From assembly GCF_000006445.2 (NCBI RefSeq), contig NC_006048.2, positions 558,001-622,000 on the forward strand: a stretch of DNA of 64,000 nt, in the 5' to 3' direction. Both the position numbers and the translations under genes were made by a program. The DNA is from Debaryomyces hansenii CBS767 (Eukaryota > Ascomycota > Pichiomycetes > Serinales > Debaryomycetaceae). Within the stretch, counting starts at the first letter, position 1; each line of letters begins with the position of its first letter. The notes under the pieces are model-generated. The model saw only the letters and a list, made by a program, of their open reading frames with translations. It made no database searches and had not been told where the DNA came from. This document shows, one piece after another, positions 19,370 through 28,244 of this stretch.

Positions 19370-21721
19370 ATGGGAATACGACCTATATCAAATACGGGTA
19401 ATACATTTAATGGTTTAATAAAGGAATTTCCAGGACTTGGAGTTGATAGGTTTAATACCATAGCCAATTTATATCTACTCACACATTGTCACACTGACCA
19501 CTTATGCGGTCTACGTAATAAATCATTTGATAGTATAGTTTATTGTTCCGAAACGACTAAGAAACTAGTAGCATTGGATCCATCTTTTCGACATGTACTA
19601 CCATTTATTATACCAATTGAAACTAATGTGCCGTTCACAATTACGTTGAATGGAGAAGAAATAACTATGACTTTGATCCCAGCTTATCATTGTCCTGGTG
19701 CCACGATGTTCCTACTTGAAGGAGCCACGAAGAATATACTTTATACTGGAGATATAAGGGCCGAATCATGGTGGGTAGAAACGCTTTCCAAATGCCCCAG
19801 TCTTTTTCCATATACTGCCGGATTGAAAGTTTTGGACAATATTTATTTGGACACCACTTTTATCTATAGAGGAGAGCCATTTATAGAAATACCACTGAAC
19901 AATGAAGGTATTTCGGTAGTTACACTGTTGATAAAATCGTATCCTAGAGACGACCCTGACGTACAATTCTACTTCGTTGATAGCACATCTGGATTTGAAG
20001 AGGCCTGGGCGCAGATAGCGAATTCTTTACAGGGCACTTTACATACAAGTGAAGAAAATAAGCTAAGAATAGAACTGCTTGATTGTAATCACCTATATAC
20101 ACATTACGGTCACGTACTAAACCATTTGATTAACAAACAATCAAATTCTCGTAACTTGAAATTCCATGCATGCGGTAAATATTTACCTTCATGTATGTCA
20201 GACGTTCCCAAATTTCCAATTAGGATAAAGCAGTGTATTGATTTTAATATTTTAGATTTTACAGGGGTGTTTTGTCCAATTCTTTTGAGTAGTATCTCGT
20301 CTTCTGAACGTACCAGTGGATTAAAAATGTTAGGAAAAACACTAAAAGGAAACATCGTATATGAGTTTCGTGGAAGAAGATGGCTCTGCAAGAAAGATGG
20401 AAATGAACTCTTACCTGCTGATATTAAGTTGGTATTTTCCAGACATTCTTCATATTCAGAATGTAGGAATTTTGTTTCTAAATTCAAATTCAGAGATGTC
20501 TACCCTTGTACCGAATCGAAAGATACATGGCAAAATGGAATGATAATGTCGCGTCTATTTGGCGATTTGGTTTATAAACCTTATAAAGGTGACATTACAT
20601 TGCTTGAATACGATAAGGCCAAATCCCTTGAATATGGACCCCACCATTCCTCGCTATTGAATAGACCTGTTAAAATTATTAATAGGTGGAATTTCTCTGA
20701 ATGTGTGGATGAAATAAGATGGGTGAAACGTTTTCTCTCTAAAATTGACAATAACTCGTCTGACATTGTACATCAGAATTCTAATCAGTTCAATTTTGAA
20801 GGTCAAAAATTTATTTCAAAGTTTGATTTGTCCAATTATACAGAAGATGAGAGACAATTTCACGAGGAAAGACATAAAGACATACAATTGCAAAAAATTG
20901 TTATTGGTAGGGGAGAAGCGTGGTACAGGAAGATAATAGAAAATCAGCAGAAGCTTTATTGTAAATATCATAATGACATTGAGGGAGGTGTGCGGAGTGT
21001 ACTTAGAAATGACCCTAATAGTGATGTACAATTCAATGACGGAATGAAACTTGGTGGTATTGATAGATACAATTATGATAATGGGAGTATTCTGGATGAA
21101 TCGACGGATGAACAATCACATTATGATAGCCCAAATATTTCTCACAAAAATATTGATGATCTGTCTGTGAAATTTGGAATTAATAGCAATGAAAGGATCC
21201 ACGCAGAGCCCCAACTAGAAGTATGTCGAAATGATGAATTAACGGATATTGAAGATGAATCTGATAGTATTATGTCTGAAGATCCGTTCAATGAGAACGC
21301 CAAATTTGAACGGGCATTGCGAAGGAAAACTGTCCCAATAAAGGAGGATATAAATGAAGCTCTCCCCCAACAGAATAACTTTAAACGGCCATGTTTACAG
21401 CGGACAAATAAGTACAACAATAAAAGATCTAAAAAATCTGATTTTTCATTCATTGAATCTAGTTTTAATTCTTTCGAAATAAGTTTCAGAAGGCATATTA
21501 GCGAAACTGAGGATGCATCAATAACCAAAAATGCTTCACTGATGATGCTAGCAAACCGCCAAATTAGTTCGAGTAAAATCTACTTTAAATCATGTGCTAG
21601 TGTAAACTCTTCTACGATTCAAAATGTATCGAACGACTTGAATAATGATCCTGCAAACTGGTTTAGCTTGAAATTAAAGTCGGTAGATACGCAGTTTAAT
21701 CAAGTTACAAAGTTTACCTGA
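19370..21721 (+). CDS. SNM1/Artemis-type metallo-beta-lactamase nuclease
   Basis: 783 residues from the ATG at 19370. The first 400 residues form an MBL/beta-CASP nuclease: THCHTDH (39-44 for the HxHxDH core), AYHCPGATMFL (His107), LYTGDIR (Asp128), and beta-CASP motifs including YLDTTF and LVFSRHSSYSEC. The short N-terminus before the HxHxDH core, and the YLDTTF and HSSYSE blocks, resemble Artemis (DCLRE1C) more than Pso2/Snm1. No UBZ zinc finger precedes the nuclease. The C-terminal 350 residues are hydrophilic and acidic, with no domain I recognise. Artemis opens hairpins and trims ends in non-homologous end joining; crosslink repair is the alternative. S. cerevisiae has only Pso2, so this is probably a second family member retained here. 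Catalytic residues look intact. Confidence 0.82.
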   Translation: MGIRPISNTGNTFNGLIKEFPGLGVDRFNTIANLYLLTHCHTDHLCGLRNKSFDSIVYCSETTKKLVALDPSFRHVLPFIIPIETNVPFTITLNGEEITMTLIPAYHCPGATMFLLEGATKNILYTGDIRAESWWVETLSKCPSLFPYTAGLKVLDNIYLDTTFIYRGEPFIEIPLNNEGISVVTLLIKSYPRDDPDVQFYFVDSTSGFEEAWAQIANSLQGTLHTSEENKLRIELLDCNHLYTHYGHVLNHLINKQSNSRNLKFHACGKYLPSCMSDVPKFPIRIKQCIDFNILDFTGVFCPILLSSISSSERTSGLKMLGKTLKGNIVYEFRGRRWLCKKDGNELLPADIKLVFSRHSSYSECRNFVSKFKFRDVYPCTESKDTWQNGMIMSRLFGDLVYKPYKGDITLLEYDKAKSLEYGPHHSSLLNRPVKIINRWNFSECVDEIRWVKRFLSKIDNNSSDIVHQNSNQFNFEGQKFISKFDLSNYTEDERQFHEERHKDIQLQKIVIGRGEAWYRKIIENQQKLYCKYHNDIEGGVRSVLRNDPNSDVQFNDGMKLGGIDRYNYDNGSILDESTDEQSHYDSPNISHKNIDDLSVKFGINSNERIHAEPQLEVCRNDELTDIEDESDSIMSEDPFNENAKFERALRRKTVPIKEDINEALPQQNNFKRPCLQRTNKYNNKRSKKSDFSFIESSFNSFEISFRRHISETEDASITKNASLMMLANRQISSSKIYFKSCASVNSSTIQNVSNDLNNDPANWFSLKLKSVDTQFNQVTKFT

Positions 21722-21947
21722 ATAGTTAGTGTATACCATATCTACTACAATTGCATAACATTAAATTAATACATTTATTAATGATTACGGATGTTATATC
21801 GTCTATTTTACAGTGTAGAAGCTATGCTTCCATATTTTGATTTTTCTAAACCTTCAAGTTATATTCCTGACAAGAGATTCGATCAGAAAAAACGGTTACT
21901 TTACCAAAGCCAAGCAAAACACTCTGATCGATGAAACCTAAATATAT

Positions 21948-22283
21948 TCAGTTTTCTCTCCATTGGTGGGAACATTTAACGCACTTATAGAATGTGGTCA
22001 TAGGCTCATCGGCAGACCTGATTTGAAGTTGAAAAAAATATGCCTTATCCCCACCACATGAGTCAATAGGACATTGTGCTAATGTCTGGTCAACATTATC
22101 CCAAGCTCCTTCACCACCTAAAACATCATCAACTTCTTTTCTCGATAACTTCTTACGATCATACATTTGGAATCCGTCGATCTTAAACTCGTAGGGGCAT
22201 GTCAGACAGAAAAACCTGTTACACCCATCATCTTTCTGAGCCATTATTAACATATTAGCACAATACGGACAAAATGACAACAT
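21948..22283 (-). CDS. RPC11: RNA polymerase III subunit C11
   Basis: 111 residues, nearly the length of S. cerevisiae Rpc11 (110). The N-terminal zinc ribbon has CPYC and CLTCPY pairs, then DRKKLSRKEVDDVLGG. The C-terminal TFIIS-like ribbon has CPIDSCGG, QIRSADEPMTTFYKC and CSHQWREN. The DE in RSADEP forms the acidic hairpin that stimulates RNA cleavage in the Pol III active site. The subunit is needed for termination and reinitiation on tRNA genes such as those in this window. It is divergent from ORC2, 207 bases away. Confidence 0.98.
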   Translation of the reverse strand: MLSFCPYCANMLIMAQKDDGCNRFFCLTCPYEFKIDGFQMYDRKKLSRKEVDDVLGGEGAWDNVDQTLAQCPIDSCGGDKAYFFQLQIRSADEPMTTFYKCVKCSHQWREN

Positions 22284-22476
22284 TTTAGGCCTTCGTTATA
22301 CAGATTATGATGCTTTACTTACGAAGCTTGTTCTCTGGTTTGATTTAATAATGATTCAGAGAATGAAGAGATGCTTTATTATATACAGGATGTACATTGT
22401 CGACTTCACATACAACCATCAACACAATTTGACAACCAAGTCAGATAACTTATCCCAGTAATTCAGGATTGATTAA

Positions 22477-22494
22477 ATGTATATGTATATATGA
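22477..22494 (+). promoter_or_regulatory. Short upstream ORF overlapping the ORC2 start codon
   Basis: ATG TAT ATG TAT ATA TGA: its stop overlaps the ORC2 ATG at 22491-22493 (overlap ATGA). It is relevant only if transcription starts upstream of 22477, which is unknown. Confidence 0.3.
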
Positions 22495-24863
22495 CTTTTG
22501 AAGAGAAAAGTTCACCTGAGAATAAGGGATTCAATGATTCCGACATATTTTTGACGCCTTCAAAGAAGCATGTTAGTCTCTCCGCAACACCTTCGCATCG
22601 TCAATCACCCTTTGATTTGACACTTTCACCTAATAAATCGCCCAGTAAAAGAGGTGTAATAAAGTTAGAGAAAACAGCAGATGACATAGTTTTATTTTCA
22701 CCAGTAAAAACTCCCAATGGTAGGGCTGGTTTACCGTCACCTAAAAAGAGAACAATAGCAGAATTGGATAAGTCGGCAAGGAAAAGGGCCATACTGACGA
22801 GTGGTATATATTCCAAGTTGATGGATGATGATTTGGAGGAAAATAATAATGAATACCTAGACAGGCAGGAAGTATCGTTGGCAGAGGCAATCATAAAAGA
22901 ATCTAGAGATAATAAACAGGAAGATGTAGATGAATATTTTAGGGCCTACGGTAGTGATGTAGAATTGGAGGAGGATTTAACCGTCAATAAAAAGCCTAAG
23001 CGTAGAGGAAGAAAGCCTAAGAAGGAAGTAAAAGTTGAAGAGGATGATGAAATAGATGACGAAGATATCGAAATAGAAGATGACGGAGAATTAGAAGATG
23101 ACGACGACGAAGAATTCAAGCTTCCAAAGAAAGAAAGGAAAGCAAAAAATAAGCGCATAATAAGGGAAGTGAGTGATATAGATGATATTTCAGAGGAAGA
23201 TGAAGCAGAAAAGGAAATTTTACCCAAGAGACAAAAGATAACTGCGAGCCCATTTGCAGTTACTCTGGTAGATGAGGCTATATCTCCTAGTAAGAGGAAG
23301 GTTGGAAGACCTAGCAAAGCAAGTAAAGTGATTGGTAAAATTAAAAGTATTTTTCAAATGGACGATGAAGCATTTTTCACGGAGAATAAACAAGCTACGA
23401 ATAGAATTAAGGAAAATGCCGACACTAGTGATGTTACTAAAGATTCGGACTCCTTCTTTTCAATGACTTTAGATAATGTAACGCAGAGCAGTATTGTTTC
23501 TGTGCCAACAGTAAGTGGTATACCGAACACTAAGGAAGGTAAAAGAAAGGTAGAAGTGGCGACTGTCGATTCAAATAAATTCATTCCATTACCAATACCT
23601 AACATAAACGAAGAAGGAGAAATTGAAGACGAAGAATACGTTAAAAAATATCTACCTAATGTGAATATAGAAGAAAAATATTCAGGTAGGCTTATCGACG
23701 AACGAGCTTTTTTCCTTGATGGAACTGAAGGTTATTTCGAACAACATATGGGTAGACCGAAAGCTAGTGCTAACTCATTATCACAATTAGCGCCTCCATT
23801 AGAATACGATGAGTTTATACCATATGTCGAATTGAGTAAATTGATACGTTCAAAGGAGAAGAATAAACTAAACGACTTACACAAATCATTATACCATCAA
23901 TGGTGTTTTGAATTAACTTGCGGATTTAGCTTGAATTTCTATGGCGTTGGATCAAAAATTAAATTAATTGGCGACTTTGTTCAAAATTATCTTGTTGATT
24001 GGTACGAGCAAAATATGCAAGAGGATGAGGAGTATCCGGATATATTGGTTGTAAATGGATATAATCCTGCGGTGAAGTTTAAGAAAGTAGCCCATGACAT
24101 TTTGTCGGTATTTATCTCCCAGGAAAAAAAGAAACAGGACAATGTGAAGTTTCCCAAGCATATATCTGAAACGATTCCATTTCTTATGAAATATGTCGAA
24201 GATCGTCGTGTCCATCGGCCAGGTCAATTCATTAAGCCTAAGTTGATATTGGTTATTCACAATATTGATGGTAAACCCTTTCTTAATGAAAGAACCCAAA
24301 GTTTACTCTCTCAATTATGCTCTATTCCAGAGATATGGCTAATTTCTTCTACTGACAACATAAACGTCTCCTTACTTTGGGATCTGTTCAAATTGAAAAG
24401 TTTCAACTTTTTATGGCACGATTTGACAACATACGAGCCTTACACAGTTGAGATGTCTTTTAGAGACGTTTTGAGTATGGGCAAATCGAAGAAGTTCGTC
24501 GGCAACAAAGGTGCCAAGTATGTCTTGAGTTCACTTACGAAGAATGCTAGAAATCTCTACAAAATATTGCTTACCAAACAGTTGGAAATTATGAGAAATA
24601 CCACTACTACTAAGGCAGGTCGTAATGGCCTAAAAGGTTCTATAAAGCTTGGTATCGAGTTCAAACAACTTTACAATACATGTTTAGAAGAATTCGTTAC
24701 TTCAAATGAAATAAGTTTCAGAACTATGCTTGGAGAGTTCGTCGAACACAAGATGTGTAGTGCCGTTAAAGATGAAGCTGGTGTGGAAATGGTATTCGTC
24801 CCTTTCAACTTCGACGAAATGGAAAAGTTGCTTGCCGAAGAATTTGCATCTAATGAAATGTAA
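22491..24863 (+). CDS. ORC2: Origin recognition complex subunit 2
   Basis: 790 residues. The long disordered, charged N-terminus contains AT-hook-like motifs RRGRKPKKE (about 171-179) and VGRPSKASK (about 272-280) plus acidic runs, typical of yeast Orc2 N-termini that help bind AT-rich origins. The conserved ORC2 domain covers about 400-785: FFLDGTEGYFEQHMGRPKAS, NFYGVGSKIKLI, ILVVNGYNP, LILVIHNIDGKPF and WLISSTDNIN. It is a core subunit of the hexameric origin recognition complex. In S. cerevisiae ORC2 (YBR060C) lies between AKL1 and TRM7; here an AKL1-type kinase follows directly. Confidence 0.97.
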   Translation: MTFEEKSSPENKGFNDSDIFLTPSKKHVSLSATPSHRQSPFDLTLSPNKSPSKRGVIKLEKTADDIVLFSPVKTPNGRAGLPSPKKRTIAELDKSARKRAILTSGIYSKLMDDDLEENNNEYLDRQEVSLAEAIIKESRDNKQEDVDEYFRAYGSDVELEEDLTVNKKPKRRGRKPKKEVKVEEDDEIDDEDIEIEDDGELEDDDDEEFKLPKKERKAKNKRIIREVSDIDDISEEDEAEKEILPKRQKITASPFAVTLVDEAISPSKRKVGRPSKASKVIGKIKSIFQMDDEAFFTENKQATNRIKENADTSDVTKDSDSFFSMTLDNVTQSSIVSVPTVSGIPNTKEGKRKVEVATVDSNKFIPLPIPNINEEGEIEDEEYVKKYLPNVNIEEKYSGRLIDERAFFLDGTEGYFEQHMGRPKASANSLSQLAPPLEYDEFIPYVELSKLIRSKEKNKLNDLHKSLYHQWCFELTCGFSLNFYGVGSKIKLIGDFVQNYLVDWYEQNMQEDEEYPDILVVNGYNPAVKFKKVAHDILSVFISQEKKKQDNVKFPKHISETIPFLMKYVEDRRVHRPGQFIKPKLILVIHNIDGKPFLNERTQSLLSQLCSIPEIWLISSTDNINVSLLWDLFKLKSFNFLWHDLTTYEPYTVEMSFRDVLSMGKSKKFVGNKGAKYVLSSLTKNARNLYKILLTKQLEIMRNTTTTKAGRNGLKGSIKLGIEFKQLYNTCLEEFVTSNEISFRTMLGEFVEHKMCSAVKDEAGVEMVFVPFNFDEMEKLLAEEFASNEM

Positions 24864-24881
24864 ATATATGATCAATATGTA

Positions 24882-24887
24882 CACGTG
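24882..24887. promoter_or_regulatory. CACGTG E-box between ORC2 and the AKL1-type kinase
   Basis: CACGTG within ACACGTGATT, 144 bases before the kinase ATG and just after the ORC2 stop. Motif only. Confidence 0.3.
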
Positions 24888-25030
24888 ATTGTAGAAATGT
24901 TGAATGTGCGTACTCACCAAAATAAGAGCACACCTTAAACCGGGCTAAGCTTTCTATCATGTATAATATCATTATCAACGTTCAATTACTTCTATAGACT
25001 TCAATTAACAACATTATAGATAGCAGTAGT

Positions 25031-28000
25031 ATGGGGAATTTTCCGAAACTTCCCGAAGGAACGCAGCTTCCGGTGGGAGGCCATCAAGTAACAATTCTTA
25101 AGTATCTTTCGGAAGGAGGGTTTGCACATATTTACAAAGTAAAAATTGATCCTAAGGAGGAAGATACAGATATTGCTTGCTTGAAGAGAGTTATAGTACC
25201 AGATAAGAATGGATTAGATCAATTAAGAAAAGAAGTTGATGTCATGAAAAACTTGCGTTATGGCAGGAATATAGTGAAATATTACGATTCGCATGCAGCA
25301 AGGCTAGAGAATGGAACGTACCAAGTATTGGTACTTATGGAGCTTTGTCCTAACAAGTCTTTGTTGGACTATATGAATGTTAAAATCAAGACCAAATTAA
25401 CTGAACCAGAAATCTTGAAAATTATGCTGGACATATCCATTGGTATATACGAAATGCATAAGATGAAATTAGTTCATAGGGATATTAAGATTGAAAATGT
25501 TCTTATTGATGCCAAGAATGATTTCAAGCTATGTGATTTTGGCTCTACTTCCTCGCCAATAATGCCACCAAAAGATCAACAGCAATTCCAACTTCTAAGT
25601 CATGATATAATGTATCAGACTACACCCCAGTATAGAGCACCAGAGATGATAGATTTGTATAGAGGATTTCCTATTGACGAGAAAGCAGATATTTGGGCGT
25701 TGGGATGCTTTTTGTATAAGTTATGTTATTATACTACACCGTTTGAGGCGAATGGCGATATTGCTATCCTTCACGCAACTTTTCAATTTTTACCAGCACC
25801 TGTTTTCTCTGGTGACTTGAAAAACTTAATCATAATAATGCTCCAGGAGAATCCACTCTTCAGACCTAATATTGTTCAAGTTTTGATGTTATTATGCACA
25901 ATGATGAAAATTGAATTTAAGAGTCTCAAACTAGAGGACATTTATAATACTGGACCATATAATTTCCATGCTTTACATGAATATCAACGCCACAAGCAAA
26001 ATGAGCTTCTCAAACAGCAACAACTATATTATCAACAGAATGCATACGCGAATGGAGGTAAGGCTACCTCGGAGGTTAATTTAGCCAAGCACTATGGTAA
26101 TCAAATAAGACTGCAAAATCAATCTCCATTTATTCGTTCTCAAGGAGGTACACCATCACAAGCATACGGCCAATTGAATGCCTCAAACACGGCTGATTTG
26201 CAACATCAAACACAAGCTGAGTTACCAGCCGCATTATCTCACGATTTAGAGCCTCAAAAGAATAAACAAGAAGCCGGAGTAACCCTGCCTAATAATGAGG
26301 TTAATTCTGAAACGGAAGATGATAATACAAGTGAAATAGGACTAGAAAATTTGGATAATGTCGAAGAGAGATATCCTTCCCTTGAGGATCTTTTGGAAGA
26401 CCCAACTAAGAGAACTAAGTCAATAGATTCAGATCGTGTTAGTCAAAAGGATAATGCTCCACCTAATTTACCTAATCAGAATATTAGACAACCGAATATG
26501 CAGAATTATGGCCCTCAGGTTCCTACACAGCCAGTTATATTAAGTAATGCTGATCTTCAAAAATTGACACCGGATCAGTTTCAACAATATCATTACCAGC
26601 ATCAAGCTTATCAATATCAGCTTGACCAATATCAGAAACAATTATACCAACAGAATGAGCAACAAAAACACCAACAAGCAAATGCTTTAAACCCGAATAG
26701 TATAGACCACAATATAACAACAGGAAAGTCAAAGGAACCATCTGAGTTTGAGAAAAAGGAGGCATGGGAGAGACATCATTCTAAGATTGAAAAAGATGCA
26801 GAACTATTGGTTGACGATATATTCGCCACAAATTCCAAATCTCCAGCTTTGGCACCTGTGCAAGTTCAAAATACGAACCAAAGTGCAAAGGGTGATATCG
26901 AGTCATTGTCGAAGTTGAAGAAAAGTGTATCATCTGAATATCCTTCAACAAGTTCAGATGGTCATCTGAAACAGCATGGAGAAATTTGTGCAGAAGATAG
27001 TATAGAACCATCTATCGGTGCGCATAATGCACAAGATGCGGCTGGAGTTTTCAATGATGATGGGAAAGAAATCAGTAGTAGAAGTAGACATTCATTGGAT
27101 GGTCATAATTTGAGACCTGAAGGGGGACACGATCAGCGTGATGTGTTTATTAATGATGCGTCTAATAAAGTTAATGATGTTGACTCTTTTGAAAGTTTTT
27201 CTGGAAAATACCCAGATATACTTAGTAACATGCACATTGATGCGCCATTTAACAGCAGTCCTCAAACAAAAGTAAGCAACAATCTGAATATACCCTCAAT
27301 TAATTCTAGTTCTACTGCGGCAAAGTATCCTTTTACATACCAGCAACCTTCACAGCAGAATGTCGCATATTCAAACCCGAAACCCGATGTTAATGCCAAC
27401 AAAAGTGATATTAGGAAGCATGCAAATCCATGGGGCGACTATACCAAGAATGCTAATGTAGCACCAGTCAAAAGGGTGTCTTCTCACTCGGGAATAGTCA
27501 ATTCTCAACCTGCGTCAATTAGTAATGAGCCAGCACCTATAATTCCTGTTCATGAACAAATGAATGCATTGTCTTTGAAAGAAAGACCTAGTAGCATGCA
27601 GCAAAGGGGTAATTCAAATGAACAATCCTCCGAAGCCAATTTAATTGATTTAGAGGTTGGATTAGAATCGTCTAGCTCATCCACCAATACACCGGCTCTT
27701 AATCCTAAAACTAAGGATTTATATAAATTGAATACGGAGTCATCTTTGTCTGGTTTCGACCTTGATGATGAAAAGAAACCATCAGAGTCCAAGCATCAGT
27801 TCAAGAAAAGACTTTCCTCGGCGCAAAATCCATCCAGCTTCAGCTTTCAAGAAGAAGTCATCGATTTTGCATCCGATGACGAAAATCCGGAGAACAGTTC
27901 TGAAATGAACAGGTTGTCTATAAGAAATTCTTTATCAAAGAAACCAAAATCTAGGAAATCTAGTGAACATAAGAGATCTGATAGTGCAAACAGTGAGGGC

Positions 28001-28042
28001 AAAAAGAGATTGTCATTATTTGGTTCTTCACAGGGTAATTAA
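25031..28042 (+). CDS. AKL1: Ark/Prk family Ser/Thr protein kinase, Akl1 type
   Basis: 1003 residues. The N-terminal kinase domain (about 20-300) has a glycine loop in YLSEGGFAHIYKV, catalytic HRDIKIENVL, CDFGST in place of canonical DFG context, TTPQYRAPEMIDLYR and KADIWALGCFLYKL; these are NAK/Ark family signatures. The rest is low-complexity and rich in Gln, Asn and Ser, with Tyr/Gln repeats near 515-555 and a basic Ser-rich tail. Ark kinases phosphorylate Pan1, Ent and Sla proteins to disassemble endocytic coats at actin patches. Synteny next to ORC2 (YBR059C/YBR060C) favours Akl1 over Ark1/Prk1. All catalytic residues are present. Confidence 0.92.
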   Translation: MGNFPKLPEGTQLPVGGHQVTILKYLSEGGFAHIYKVKIDPKEEDTDIACLKRVIVPDKNGLDQLRKEVDVMKNLRYGRNIVKYYDSHAARLENGTYQVLVLMELCPNKSLLDYMNVKIKTKLTEPEILKIMLDISIGIYEMHKMKLVHRDIKIENVLIDAKNDFKLCDFGSTSSPIMPPKDQQQFQLLSHDIMYQTTPQYRAPEMIDLYRGFPIDEKADIWALGCFLYKLCYYTTPFEANGDIAILHATFQFLPAPVFSGDLKNLIIIMLQENPLFRPNIVQVLMLLCTMMKIEFKSLKLEDIYNTGPYNFHALHEYQRHKQNELLKQQQLYYQQNAYANGGKATSEVNLAKHYGNQIRLQNQSPFIRSQGGTPSQAYGQLNASNTADLQHQTQAELPAALSHDLEPQKNKQEAGVTLPNNEVNSETEDDNTSEIGLENLDNVEERYPSLEDLLEDPTKRTKSIDSDRVSQKDNAPPNLPNQNIRQPNMQNYGPQVPTQPVILSNADLQKLTPDQFQQYHYQHQAYQYQLDQYQKQLYQQNEQQKHQQANALNPNSIDHNITTGKSKEPSEFEKKEAWERHHSKIEKDAELLVDDIFATNSKSPALAPVQVQNTNQSAKGDIESLSKLKKSVSSEYPSTSSDGHLKQHGEICAEDSIEPSIGAHNAQDAAGVFNDDGKEISSRSRHSLDGHNLRPEGGHDQRDVFINDASNKVNDVDSFESFSGKYPDILSNMHIDAPFNSSPQTKVSNNLNIPSINSSSTAAKYPFTYQQPSQQNVAYSNPKPDVNANKSDIRKHANPWGDYTKNANVAPVKRVSSHSGIVNSQPASISNEPAPIIPVHEQMNALSLKERPSSMQQRGNSNEQSSEANLIDLEVGLESSSSSTNTPALNPKTKDLYKLNTESSLSGFDLDDEKKPSESKHQFKKRLSSAQNPSSFSFQEEVIDFASDDENPENSSEMNRLSIRNSLSKKPKSRKSSEHKRSDSANSEGKKRLSLFGSSQGN

Positions 28043-28244
28043 TACCCTGAGCTTTGTATAAAACTAATATACATATTATATAGAGCTTTGCATTTTAGAT
28101 GTTCTCAAATTACATTTAGTTACAATCAATATATTTTATATTATAATATTGTCGCATCGATTACTAAAAAAAAATTTAACGGTCTGAATTGTTTTCAACT
28201 CTTTCTAGAACACAGTATAAACAAACAACTGGATATAAGAAGAT

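Noticed and set aside
19370..21721. Calling the MBL nuclease PSO2
   Set aside because: The lack of an N-terminal zinc finger and the Artemis-like blocks make SNM1C type more likely, so the symbol was left empty.
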